Positions 10,750 to 21,474 of a stretch of 64,000 nt of DNA are shown here, one piece after another. A program made the position numbers and the translations under genes. The notes below the pieces were generated by a model. That model had not been told where the DNA came from and made no database searches. It saw only the letters and a program-made list of their open reading frames with translations. The stretch's first letter is position 1. The number at the start of each line of letters is the position of its first letter. Source of the stretch: Ctena decussata (Eukaryota; Mollusca; Bivalvia; Lucinida; Lucinidae). The stretch lies in NCBI GenBank assembly GCA_963989385.1, contig OZ022502.1:2262501-2326500 (forward strand), given 5' to 3'.

Positions 10750-11570
10750 CAAACTCAAGGACCGCTTATGGTAGGATCTTGAAATTATATAAGTGGAATG
10801 TACATGAAAAATAAGCAAACGCGTATTTTTTCTTTTTCCGCCGGTCATGTATTTCTAAAGTTATGCCCCTTTTTAAACTTAGCGCATCAAAAGCCTATGG
10901 AACCTTATGAACAAAATATCTCAAGAAACCCTAATGCTAGGATCATGATTTTTTATCACAGGAAGACATTGCCCAAGGTGTAGATGACCTGATTAAGTTT
11001 AAACAATCATGAATTTTGACCAAGTTAAGCTCATTTTTCTACTTAGTACATTGAAGCCTATTGAACAAATGTACCCTATTACATATAGTCACGGACCTTT
11101 AGATATACGAACTTGAAATTTTATATGTGGCATGTACATGAAAAAAAGAGGACCCGTATTTATTTACTTCCTCCGCCAGTCTTGCCATTCAGGAGTTATG
11201 CCTCTTTTCCGACTTTGACATTTTAGAAAGGAACAATTTTGTTAACAAAATGTCTGAAGAACCGCTTAAGCAAGGATCCTGGTATTTAGCATACAGTTCA
11301 AACGAAGGTGTAAATGACCTGATTAACTTTTGAGCATATTTTGTATACTTTCAGTTGGGTTATTCCCCTTTTTCGGACATTGGCACAAGCTTGTGAACAA
11401 AGTATCTGAAGAACCATTAAAGCTAGGTTCCATATATTTGGCATACAGTTACAGACAACGATGTAGATGAACTGATTAAAACCCTTCTGACATACATTTT
11501 GGGATGAACTTCCTTTAGAGGCAAGCAAACGGTGGGGGAAGCATAGTGTTTCTAGTTTTCTCATAGACAT
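10750..11570 (+). repeat. Tandem-unit repeat, ~330 bp period
   Basis: The landmarks CTTGAAATT-TATA, 'GGCATGTACATGAAAA', 'CGTATTT---CTTCCTCCGCC' and 'GTTATGCC-CTTTT' appear near 10780-10880 and again near 11110-11215. A third degenerate unit with 'GTTATTCCCCTTTTTCGGAC' lies near 11356. 'TGAACAAA-TATCT-AAGAA' recurs in each. It has the form of the long tandem-unit elements common in bivalves. No coding potential. Confidence 0.65.
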
Positions 11571-11574
11571 AATA

Positions 11575-11865
11575 TTAAAATATTTGTGTGATTTGATTTA
11601 AATAATGACATTAGAAAAATGCTTTGCACCCTAAAGGGCGACAAAACGTTTAAATACAAAACCTTTACTACCTAAACGGGCAACAGAAAACTGTTTTGCG
11701 TCCGAACGGGAAACAAAACAAGGAACTAAACACTTTGTCAAAAAGGTCATTTTAAAACTCTTGTAACTTTTTTTTGAATTCAATTTAAAACAAAATTGAA
11801 CGGACAAGTTTCAGATAAAGTATTCTTCTATATTTTCCTGCTGTATGTTTTTTCATATTTGTAAC
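11575..11865. other. No gene recognised
   Basis: Non-coding. Short blocks such as CTAAA[G/C]GGGC/AACGGG-AACA resemble the eroded repeat near 7.7-7.95 kb in the opposite sense. Confidence 0.4.
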
Positions 11866-11869
11866 TCGA

Positions 11870-13621
11870 CGTAGGCGGAGGGGGGGGGGGGGGGCTATAG
11901 AAATGACCCTCGTCCGTTCGTGTGTCAGTCCGTCCGTCCTTCCGTCCGTCCGTCCGTCCGAAATCTTGTCCCCGGAGCTTCCTACGTCTTTCATCGGATT
12001 GATTTGAAATTTTACAGATTGTATTTTTATGATATGAAGATGTGCATGTGGTTTTTGATTTTTGTTTCGGCCATTTTTGATGGAGTTACGGCCCTTGCTG
12101 ACTCAGACCTTGTCTCCACAACTCCTGCCACATCTTTTATCAGATTGACTCTAAATTGTGCAGACTGTTTCATCATGATCTGAAGATATGCATGTGATTT
12201 TGGAATTTCAATTGTCTTATATTATACAAAGTTATGGCCCTTTGTCGTTTTTGGCATTTTTCCAACTTTTGAACCGTTTGACCAAGAGAGCTGAAATTTG
12301 GTATGCTATTAGCATTTGGTAAATTGAGTATTCTGATTATTGTGAGGATATGCTAAATTTATTAGTGACAGAGTTATTCCCCTTTCATAGATAATTGACA
12401 TTCACTTAAGGTAAAGGGATAACTGAAGATATATTCATATTAATGGGCTGAGTTTTCATAAATGCATCGTTTATTTTTCATCAGACGCATTGTTTACTTT
12501 TCATCAGATTCATATTAGGAGGATTATTGCCCTTGTTATTTTGTGATTGGGTATACAGTCTTGATGTTTTGGGCATTCTGTAAGGGCCTAAATTTTCAGT
12601 AACCTGATTTTACACATATATGCCCAGTGATGAACTTAAGTATTTTATAACCTCACAGAGGCCTAGTAATTGGGTATATGTCTTGGCTTACGCTTCAGTT
12701 ATTATTTGCTTACTAGGTTTTGTTATACACATATTTTTTCTGGTTTTCGCCATACAGTTACTATGAAACGGAATAAAGGGCTGCAGTTTGTGACACATTT
12801 CAAACGTCGGGTGACACTTGGCCGATAGCCTTTTATTATCAAGACATTTTGCACTGACCAGGTTATTAGCATTATCCCAAAACTGACAATGTCTTCAACA
12901 GTTAGCCATTTTGGCTTTTTTCGAATCCAGTTTGTCTACATGTTTTGATATACTAAATACTGTGTTAGAATATTAATACATAATATGCGAAGAAACATGT
13001 CTAAATCAACTTTCCCGTGACTAGAACGATTATTCTGCCCTATGTTGTACTATTGGCTGGTTGCCATGGTACCCAAAAGGGTAAAATATATCATCTCTTC
13101 CAAACCGATGTGGCCGCTGAAGCCCAAACTTGGCAGAAATAATCTTAGGTATATAGTTTATTCCTTGGCAACTGCTCTAGCAGTTTGGTTGATATGCCAA
13201 CTTGAATGTGCTATTGCCTTGTAACAGGAAAATTAAAAACTAGCATTTAGTGCTGTGTCACTCCACATAATTTGATTTAACGCTTACAAAACAAGCTCCT
13301 TTAGTAGTCCTCTACCAGCCACATGAAATCTAAGCAAATTGCACAATTTAGTTGGTTGCCATGGCAATAAAATTAGAAATGATATTAAAAAATCATCTTC
13401 TCAAAAACTATTTAGCTACTGAAGCTCAAGGTTTATAGGAACATTATAGTACTAACCTTCATAGAAATACTGTTTTTGCATGGCTTGCTGATAATTAAGT
13501 CAGGCATAAATTCTCGGACGGATTCGTAATTCGGCTATATTGTATAATTTACCTCAGAGTAATTTACCCTTAAGTGCTAAGGATGAATGGACTCAGGTGA
13601 GCTAAAGGACCATTAGTCCTC
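11870..13621 (+). mobile_element. Non-autonomous element with G-tract, CCGT repeat and hairpin end
   Basis: It begins with a G tract (about 11879-11894) and a run of CCGT-CCGT units (about 11930-11960), continues with 'TCATCGGATTGATTTGAAAT' and a related copy near 12140, then 'GTTATGGCCCTTTG' blocks. GGTTGCCATGG occurs at about 13060 and 13351, and both copies are followed by ATCATCTTCTC-like and TGAAGC blocks. It ends with ACTCAGGTGAGCTAAAGGAC and a small hairpin (AGGACCATTAGTCCT). The end CTCAGGTGA...hairpin...CTC is shared with the element ending at 18292. The layout fits Helitron-like or 'pearl'-type bivalve elements. No transposase is encoded. Confidence 0.5.
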
Positions 13622-14684
13622 TGGTTAATCTAGGTATCCCATAAAGTTATTTTGTGTTCGGTTATACCTCATTTCACACAGTCTATATTGTTGTTTGTAT
13701 GTGTTTACATAGAAGTTTAAGTAGAATACACGATTTACTGTCGTTTCTTAAGAGTCACAAAATGTTCAAAATATTCAGTTTACGAATAAGCATTTGCCAT
13801 CTGTACATTATGCTCATAGGGATACTTTGTTTTCGTAGTAAGTAGAAAATTTGCTGTGTCATCAGGATCCATTTTATATTGTTCATTCTAAATAAGACTT
13901 AGTCAGAATTCAGCAATTTAACTGATTGTTTATGTATGAGTAACGGCATTATTTTCACCAGATTATTAGACATGCGTCGCAATTTATTACGTGTCATTGC
14001 ATCTCACAAATTAGTACATATACATTGTCACAGGGTGATGCATTTGGGCGCATTTCGTCATTTGCCACAATGTTTTGTGAAATAGCCTCTGCAAACCAGG
14101 AAGAAAATTACTGCAAATGTCAAAAGTTTTTTCCTACAACGATTTTTGTGTCAACGTGTTAGTTTGCTACAGTGTCTTGGTTTTTCTTACCACTTATACT
14201 GCATTTCAGACTCCAAAACCCGGATTATAGATCAGCAATTAGATGTTTTTTTTTCAATGTGGAATCTAATTTTCTTTCACCGACTGAACATCAAAAGCAT
14301 TACTGTCATGTATGCCTTAGCCTCGAGGAAAACTATCAATTCTGTTGTTTTTGAGTAAAAATAAAATTCCTTACACTGATAAAGAAAAGATTTTCTTCAC
14401 CTTTTATACTTAATAATTACGGTGAAAAGATTTTTCCAAGTCGACATTACTATCATCATAAAATTTCCCTTGCCATTTCGCTTCAGTATGGGACTCGCAG
14501 CGTGTTTAAATGTATGATACTGGATGTAAACGCAGTTTCCATCAAGAGGATTGTGTGAAAGAATACTCGTAATTCAATAAATGTTTCACAAAAGCAAGTC
14601 GGTGAAATTATTAGCAAACGGACTTAGGTCGAGTACATAAACTGCATAAGCACAATAAATAATATGAACAGTAAGGTGTTGCAT
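13622..14684. other. No gene recognised
   Basis: AT-rich DNA. Overlapping plus-strand frames at 14146-14358 have no motif and no plausible donor. Nothing else is supported. Confidence 0.5.
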
Positions 14685-15005
14685 ATTTCATTGAAGCTTC
14701 CCTGAAGCTACCTTGAAGCTTGTGTAAGGTGCCGTATTGCGACCTTTAAACACATTGCCATACTCCAATATATTTTTGGTCTTAAGGAATCATCGATTTC
14801 ATTTAGAGTCATTTTTTGTTTTAAAAAAATAGTAGCGCTTGCTAGAGTGCATGGCCTGTATTGCTCATTTCACTGAAGATTCACTGAAGCTCGTGTTGGA
14901 TGCCATATAGTGGCCGTTGAACGTCTCTCAGAACTATGTCAAAGTGCAGTTTATATAAAGTCTGGTCCTTTGGAATCAATGATTTCGATTCATTTTAAAA
15001 TTTGA
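14685..15005 (+). repeat. Imperfect ~190-bp tandem duplication
   Basis: Two diverged units share CAT-TTTCA[T/C]TGAAG, 'CTGAAGCT', 'TTG-A-GC[T/C]-GT', 'GG[T/C]GCC-TAT-G', 'TGG[T/A]CTTAAGGAATCA'/'TGGTCCTTTGGAATCA' and 'GATTTC-ATT'. They start at about 14690 and 14860. Non-coding; probably a piece of an older tandem-unit element. Confidence 0.5.
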
Positions 15006-15314
15006 GTAGCTGCTGCTTGTATGGGGTACATGTCGGTGTTGTTCTTTCACGTTGTACTGTGATGAACAGACTCTATCGAACAGAGTGTTTTTATTTTCAT
15101 TTCTTTGGTGTATCTGTGCTTTCAAATGATCTAAATTTTCCGAACTACGTAATTCTGTTCATTCAAGTGCAGCACTGTAATATGGAAAACTGTTCAGGCC
15201 CTCAAGCCAAGCACTGCCTTGACATGTGCACTGTTTCCAGCAGGTAGCTTTTGAAAACTAAGTATAGTGAAACAAATGAATAATAACGTCAGGAAAGCCT
15301 GTTGCTTTGGAATC

Positions 15315-15318
<4 letters not shown>
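15006..15318. other. No firm gene; one weak exon-like block
   Basis: Between ATTCAAG at about 15170 and CAGCAG|GTAGCT at about 15245 the plus strand is open and cysteine-rich (HCNMENC, KHCLDMC). The acceptor is ordinary, the donor is weak, and no neighbour has a matching phase, so I do not call it a coding exon. Confidence 0.3.
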
Positions 15319-15349
<31 letters not shown>

Positions 15350-15350
15350 A
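15319..15350. repeat. (GA)n microsatellite
   Basis: About 32 bases of uninterrupted AG dinucleotides after a short AGAAAGAG lead-in. Likely polymorphic in length. Confidence 0.9.
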
Positions 15351-15394
15351 TACAAATTAAACCTTAACTCAATGAATAAACCTTAACAAAAATT

Positions 15395-15470
15395 ACCCTG
15401 GTCGTGGCCGGACTCGAATCCCCAACTCTTTCGGCACTAGCGAAACTGCTGTACCAATTTCAGATCAATA
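15395..15470 (-). repeat. tRNA-like SINE head
   Basis: On the minus strand, GGTACAGCAGTTTCGCTAG (A-box-like) is followed about 30 bases later by GGGGATTCGAGTCCGGCCA, a near-perfect B-box. The acceptor stem does not pair, so it is a SINE head or tRNA relic rather than a working tRNA. A related fragment (CTGGCCGGTCTCGA) lies near 60170. Confidence 0.5.
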
Positions 15471-15935
15471 CAACGTTTGATAAATGTTGTATTCGAAAAG
15501 TGATTTGATAAATATTGTATTCGAAAGTGATTTGTTTTGCCCATTTATTCTCTTTCATTCCAGTGCAGGTTTTTACGTAAATACGAGGGACATTTCAGAA
15601 ATAATGTAAATGCACTCAGGGTGGTCTATCGGCTGATAATTAGCAGTAGTTTTATATATCATCGGAAAGGTGAATCCAAGTGCTTTAGAATGGTATGCGT
15701 TTAAAGAACTGCTAAGTCACTCATGCATGACAGAATTTTCTTATACGTCATAAGGGTGTAGATACTGAAAACTACATTTTCACCGAAAGTCTCTTGTGTT
15801 CTATTGCTGTTTGCTCAATGAGAAAATGATATATTTTAATGAAGAAACGCATACTACTGTCCTTTAAATGTAAAATAAGTAAGCTTTACAGAAATCGTTT
15901 CAAGATTCTACACCAGTAACATAATAAACGAGATT
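15471..15935. other. No gene recognised
   Basis: Only a 40-base local duplication (TTTGATAAAT-TTGTATTCGAAA, about 15477-15530) is visible. The rest is unremarkable. Confidence 0.5.
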
Positions 15936-15939
15936 TTTG

Positions 15940-18292
15940 GCTCACCTGAGCCAGCGGCTCCGGGGGAACTTATAGGATGAACTTATAGGATGGTAAGGCT
16001 CCGTCGTCCGTCCGTCCACAATTTCAAATGACTTCTCCTGTGATACCGCTGGGCCAATGGAACCAAATTTCATATGTGGCCTCCAGAGGAAGGGGGAACG
16101 AAAAGTTGTTCAAACGGTCCTGGTCACATGACCAACATGGCCTCCACGCCTATATGTGGTAAAAGCCTAAAAGAAATCTTCTTCTCCAGAACCAATAAGC
16201 CGATGGCCTTGAAAACTGGTATGTAGCATTGGGTACGCAAGTACTACCAAGATTGTTCAAATTATGACCTTGGGTTGACCTTGACCTTTTTACGGCAAGG
16301 TCAAATTTGCTTCCTTGTGCTTTTATATGGCGAAATGCTACAACATAAGATATCTTGAAAACTATTGAAAAGTTTGGGCTAAAAATCGATATCTACAGTC
16401 ATCTTAATAAATACATGATGATTTATGAGTACAAGAGGTCAGAGGTCAAGGTCATTATTTGACATTTGACCCAGAACACTCATATTCTGAAAATTTCAAA
16501 CAATCTCCTCAACAGCCACAAGGCCAATTGAACCAAATTTTATATAGAGCCTCCAGGGGCTGAGGGAACGAAAATTTAGTCATACGGTCATAGTCACATG
16601 ACCAATATGGCCGCGCCACGCCCGTATATGGTAAAAACCTTTGAAAATCTTACCAGAACCAATTGACCGATGGCTTTGAAACTTGGTATGTAGCATTGAG
16701 TACTCGAGTACCATCAAGATTGTTCAAATTATGACCTTTGGTTGACCTTGACCATTTTACGGCAAGGTCAAATATGGAAAAATGCTAGAAGATAAAAATT
16801 CGCGGAAAGTTTTGAAGATTAAGGCCTTAAAATTGGTATATGCAGTCATCTTAATGAGTACATGAAGATTAATGAGAACAAGAGGTCAAGGATATTCTTT
16901 AACCTTTGACCCAGAACTGTCATATTTTGACAATTTCAAACAATCTCCTCAAAAACCACTGGCCAATTGTAACCAAATTTCATATAGAGCAGCCAGGGGT
17001 TGAGGGAATGACAATTTTTTCAAACAGTATATGCCACTTGACCAAACCTTTAAAAATCTTCTTCTACAGAACCAATTGGCCGATGGCCTTGAAACTTGGT
17101 ATGTAGCATTGGGTACTCCAGTTCCATCAAGGGTGTTCAAAATGATGACCTTGGGTTGACCTTGGCCATTTTACGTCAAGGTCAAATATGGGAAATGCTA
17201 GAACATAAGATTTCATGGAAAGTTTTGAAGATTTAGGCCTAGAAATGGTAAAAACAGTCATCTTAATGAGTATATCAAGATTCATGAATACAAGAGGTCA
17301 AGGTCGTTCTTTGACCATTGACCATGAATTCTCATAGTTTGACAATTTCAAACTTCTTCTTCTTAAAAGCCAATGAGCCAATTGTAACCAAATATCATAT
17401 AGAGCCTTCAGGGGTTGAGGAAACAAAAATATTTTCAAATGGTCTGGGTCACATGACCAACATGGCCGCCATGACCATATAAGGTAAAAACCTTCTCCAG
17501 AAACAATTGATCAATGGCCTTGAAACTTGGTATGAAGCATTGGGTACTCAGTACTATCAAGATTGTTCAAATTATGACCTTTGGTTGACCTTGACCTTTT
17601 AACGGCAAGGTCAACAATGGGAAAATGCTAGAACATAAGATTTAATGGGAAGTTTTGAAGATTTTGGTCTAAACATTGGTATATACAGTCGTCTTAATGA
17701 GGTCATGAAGATTTATGAGTACAAGAGGTCAAGGTCATTCTTTGACCTTTGACCCAGATCTTTCATATTTTGACAGTTTCAAACATTTCCTCAAAAGCCA
17801 AAGGGCCAATTGTAAGCACATTTCATATAGATCCTCCAGGGGTTTATTGAACAAAATTTTGTTCAAACGGTCCAGGTCACATGACCAACATTGCCGCCGT
17901 ACCCATTTTTGGTATAAACCTTTTTTTCTTCTCCAGAACCAATACGCTTATGACCTTGAAACTTGGTAAGTAGCATGGAGTACTAGAGTACTTCCAAGAC
18001 TGTTCAAATGATGACCTTGAGTTTACCTTGACCCCTTTTGGGCATGGTCAAATATGTGAAAATGCTAGAACATAAGATATCATGGAAAGTTTTGAAGAGT
18101 TTGGCCTAAAAATGGTATATATAGTTTGTATAATGTGTACATGAAGATTTATGAGTACAAGAGATCATGGTCAGTCTTTGACTTTTGACCCAAGACTCAT
18201 ATTTTGACAATTTCAGACATAAGAAAAGAAAAAAAGCCGCTTTGCTAATTGCTCAGGTGACCGATTCAGGGTCTCATGGCCCTCTTGTTTCT
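15940..18292 (+). mobile_element. 2.35-kb tandem-unit element, five ~430-bp units
   Basis: It opens with GGCTCACCTGAGCCAGCGGC and a GTCC run, and closes with GCTCAGGTGACCGATTCAGG and TCATGGCCCTCTTG. The start and end therefore carry the same CTCA[C/G]CTGA[G/C] box inverted. Between them are five units with 'GAACCAAATTTCATAT' (about 16062, 16526, 16973, 17385, 17818), 'CACATGACCAA-ATGGCC', 'CCTTGAAACTTGGTATGTAGC', 'GGTTGACCTTGACC' and 'ACAAGAGGTCAAGGTCA'. Unit spacing is 412-466 bases. Open frames inside are by-products. The structure matches Helitron-like/'pearl'-type non-autonomous elements of bivalves, by layout only. Confidence 0.7.
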
Positions 18293-19190
18293 CTGCTATG
18301 TGGTTATAAATGCAAAATTATTATAAATGCATTATACCAATAAATTATGATTTGTTTACTTATTCACATCCAATTTCAACAAATGACGGACATTTTATTT
18401 CTGAAATCATTAGTTCGCTATATTTTGTTACGACTGGCATCAAATCACTGATGAAACTGGATGATACGTATGCAAACTCAACGCCGGAATTTACAAAGTT
18501 GCACAAATTCATGTAAAAATGAAATTATCTTCTAATAAAAACACACAAGCTCAATATATTTAACTTTGTTAAATGTCAACAATTAGAAAGACATACTGAA
18601 GCCAAAATTCATATATAAAGACTTGAACAACTTGTTATTTTATATAACAACTGTCATTGAAATATATGGGTGGATGGGGAAACGTATCGTAAAAAGTCAG
18701 GTATGCCACTGACAAAAGAGCATAAAGTGCCGTAAAAGATTGTTTAAAACAGAAAACAAGCATGACGAATTAAATTTTATTTACTTTTTTTTTGTTTCAT
18801 ATCTGTCAACAAATATTCACTTTCACTTAAATTGAGATCAAAACCGAAGTTTAAACAGCTTACTATTCATTTCAATTAAGCACAGGAAGTGACGTCATCA
18901 GAAATGTGCATTGTTGCATGATTAGCCTTCTTTGTAAGGCAAATTTAATGTTATCGCAAAGCTGATACCATGCTTTTTATACTGGCATATTTTCAGTATA
19001 ACAGATGATATAGGTATCAATCCATAGCTGCTTGTATCCAGTGTTAAGAAAATATAAATTTGCCTTCACATAAATGTTCCGTCCGTTTCTTCTCAGTGTA
19101 CGTACCCTTACAATAATTGTCAAGGCATATTTTGAAGAAAATACCAGTGACTCAAATTTTTATCGTGAAGACCATTGGGTGATATGTAAA
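18293..19190. other. No gene recognised
   Basis: AT-rich non-coding stretch. The open frame at 18310-18516 has no motif or splice signal. Confidence 0.5.
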
Positions 19191-19194
19191 CCTA

Positions 19195-20245
19195 AATTTT
19201 AACAAGAGTTATAAGAAGACAACAAAGCGCGCCTTCGGGTGCTTGACTCTCACAGCACTGATGGTATTGAAAAGCCAATGTATGTAAGTGTCATGTATAA
19301 TGATTGCTATCCATACAGGGACTGAGAAATATGACTGAGTCCATGAAGCTTAAAAATCCATACATGCATGGTGATGTTAAAATGTTCTCATCCATATGTA
19401 AGTGTGTGTCAACTGTCATGGCCCTAACCTATACAAGGACTGAGAAATATCACAAAGTCAGTGAAGCGTATCATAAAGTCAATGTGATATAAATGAGGGT
19501 CCAATCCATACATGGATGATGGTGTTAAAATGACCGTGTCCATATGTAGATGTGTGTTAAGTATCATGGCTCTAACCCATATAGGGACTGAGAAATATAG
19601 AAAAGTCAGTGAAGCATATCATTAAGACAATGAAGCAAAAATGTAGGTTTATGTTCTCTGTATCTTGATTATTTGTAATCTTAGTTGTTTCCAACTATGG
19701 TTTGAGGGCTGGATTTGGATTTTGATTGTTTCAGTTCCTGGTCTTTGCATACTTTTTACTTTTAATCCATACACGGATGGCAGTTGTGTAATGGTCTTGT
19801 CCATATGTAAGTAAAAATGTAGGTCAGTGGCCTACATGGTTGGTAACACTCTGATGCCCTCGTCCAGATGCAAGTGCTGACCAAATATTGTAACTCTAAC
19901 CCTTATAGCTACATTGAAACTGACTTAAACACAAATGCTTAACATACATAAACCTAATTTATTTTTTGAAGTCAGTAGACCATGACCAGTAGGTAAGGTC
20001 AAACATGCTGCATACATTCAGGTGATCATGTGCTGATGTAAGCGTGTGCCAAGTTTCATTAATCTAGCCCTTATCTTTGTGAGATAAAGACCTAAACGCA
20101 AAAGGTTGACATTGGTTAAACTGGTCACAGACACGGAAGAGAACCAGAACGCGAACGCATACTCGGGCTACGACGCCGGGGGTATAGCATAAGCTCTCCT
20201 TTGCTTCGCAAAAGCGCGCTATAATCGGTCAACATTCCAAGGAAT
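19195..20245 (+). mobile_element. Non-autonomous element with ~125-bp tandem units
   Basis: It starts ACAAGAGTTATAAGAAGACA with 'GCGCCTTCGGGTGCTTGACT' and ends in a G/C-rich 'ACGACGCCGGGGGTATAGCA' followed by 'TTGCTTCGCAAAAGCGCGCT'. Inside, 'ATCCATACA[T/C]G-ATGG', 'GTCCATATGTA-GTGTGTG' and 'AGGGACTGAGAAATAT' recur at about 19300, 19430, 19510 and 19580, with further decayed units to about 19900. A 112-base piece at 19651-19763 is a foreign insertion. The ends are of the kind found around many bivalve tandem-unit repeats. No coding potential. Confidence 0.6.
19651..19763 (+). repeat. 112-bp segment identical to 58763-58875
   Basis: By eye this is base-for-base the reverse complement of 58763-58875, running from ATGTTCTCTGTATCTTGAT through GGGCTGGATTTGGATTTTGA to TACTTTTTACTTTT. 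It belongs to the 3' part of interspersed family A and sits inside the tandem-unit element, so it inserted or was copied in recently. Confidence 0.8.
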
Positions 20246-20289
20246 GGCACTCTCATTTACACTATTTTTGAAATGCCCCTCGTAAAAGA

Positions 20290-20500
20290 AGAAATTAAGT
20301 AAAACTTGATGTTTTGTTTACCTAATGTATTTGTTTGGTTAAGACTAGCGTTGTGACCACCTACCTGAGTAAGAGCTGCTCATTTTGCTGTTCGCTCGAA
20401 ATGTCTTATTACTTGTGCCCTTCATATATACATTTGGTCTCCAGCGGATTTGGAATTTTGTGGTATCAGTTCACGATCATGGATTTTTTTTTCAGTAACC
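20290..20500 (+). repeat. Interspersed family A, short fragment
   Basis: It carries the family order 'TGACCACCTACCTGAGTAAG', 'AGCTGCTCATTT', '...GGATTTGGAATTTTGTGGTA' and 'TCAGTTCACGATCATGG'. The plus-strand open frame across it is a by-product. Confidence 0.5.
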
Positions 20501-20760
20501 AAAACTACCTAAAAAGAAAGGCCTTATCCCGGTGCATTTACTCTGAAGAACATGTGTTAATTGCTCCAAGTGGTGAACACATCTAAGATCTGTTTCGTCA
20601 TTTATGTATCAGGAATTTCGCTACCGTCGCTTGTGCTCACGTAATTTGAATTCAAGAACATTCTTTATTAGTGAGGATTACCATTTCTAAATTTGTGTCA
20701 TGATTTATAAAATAATCGGTACTTTTACCGCTAAATCTGATAGTTTTCCTTTATCTACAG

Positions 20761-20799
20761 GCACTGATGCTGACTGTTTCACAGAGGATCCTGAGAATG
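20761..20799 (+). CDS. Receptor gene, candidate small phase 1-1 exon
   Basis: A 39-base block sits between a strong acceptor (TTTTCCTTTATCTACAG) and a strong donor (AATG|GTAAGT). Phase 1-1 reading gives twelve codons, TDADCFTEDPEN. It is short, acidic and has one cysteine, so it would be part of an extracellular linker. Its phase allows insertion between any of the other phase 1 exons of the receptor gene (21162, 27443, 40749, 42657). The splice sites are convincing; the coding claim rests on them and on phase agreement. No upstream partner exon is identified with confidence. Confidence 0.42.
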
Positions 20800-21161
20800 G
20801 TAAGTTGTTATTTATATCAGTATACAGAGTCGATGCCGCAGTTATTACGTGTTCAAATACAGAAAGAACCTGCACTATAAGGATTTTTGTTTGACTTATC
20901 GGAAAAAAGAGTACTAGGCCGTGCTACTAGAAACGAATATATTCGAATCTGAGATGGCTGGTCAGACCATTTTTGTGCTTGAATATTCCATTAGGTTTCA
21001 AAGGGTCTGACTATTTTTACGAGGGTAATACCAATTATTTCCGTGCCCGTGCTGTTGACCGAGCCATTCAATTACCATATAACAAAAAGTGGCCGTCAGC
21101 TAGGACAATTGACAGCAGTATACACTCTGTCGACAGACGTTAGCAACAGTGTCATTTACAG

Positions 21162-21218
21162 TTGTTGGCGTGCTATCGACAGAGACATTGCACAGTGTCG
21201 GATCTGTGGAAAGCACAG
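21162..21218 (+). CDS. Receptor gene, candidate Ser/Thr-rich phase 1-1 exon
   Basis: It follows the acceptor CAGTGTCATTTACAG and ends at ACAG|GTAAGG. In phase 1-1 its 57 bases read VGVLSTETLHSVGSVEST, a Ser/Thr-rich string like the stalk exons at 40749 and 42657. It has no cysteine or hydrophobic core, so it would be spacer sequence on the extracellular side. The donor is good, while the acceptor's pyrimidine tract is poor, and an alternative acceptor lies at about 21115. It sits 363 bases after the exon ending at 20799. Phase agreement is the main support. Confidence 0.4.
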
Positions 21219-21474
21219 GTAAGGAAATTAGTGTTACCGCCGTGATATTGAACGGTTCTTTCACTTTAACATTGCATATTACTATGATAATTTCAAATAC
21301 GCGTGTTGCACGTTTAGTATACAACTAACCCCAAATCGATAAGAGTTAGAGATGCTATTTCCTTTTTGTCCGTATAACGACTGTGAGTAATAAGTATAAA
21401 TAAGCTAATATGTATTGTCTGAAATGTCATTTCTTTTTCTCAATACATGCACCCGAAAACCACACATAGTTATT

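Noticed and set aside
15170..15245. Cysteine-rich exon-like block (HCNMENC...HCLDMC)
   Set aside because: Weak donor, no phase-matched neighbour, no recognised cysteine framework.
15940..18292. Regularly spaced repeats suggesting a CRISPR-like or protein-coding repeat array
   Set aside because: Units are 412-466 bp with no spacers, frames are broken, and the context is eukaryotic.
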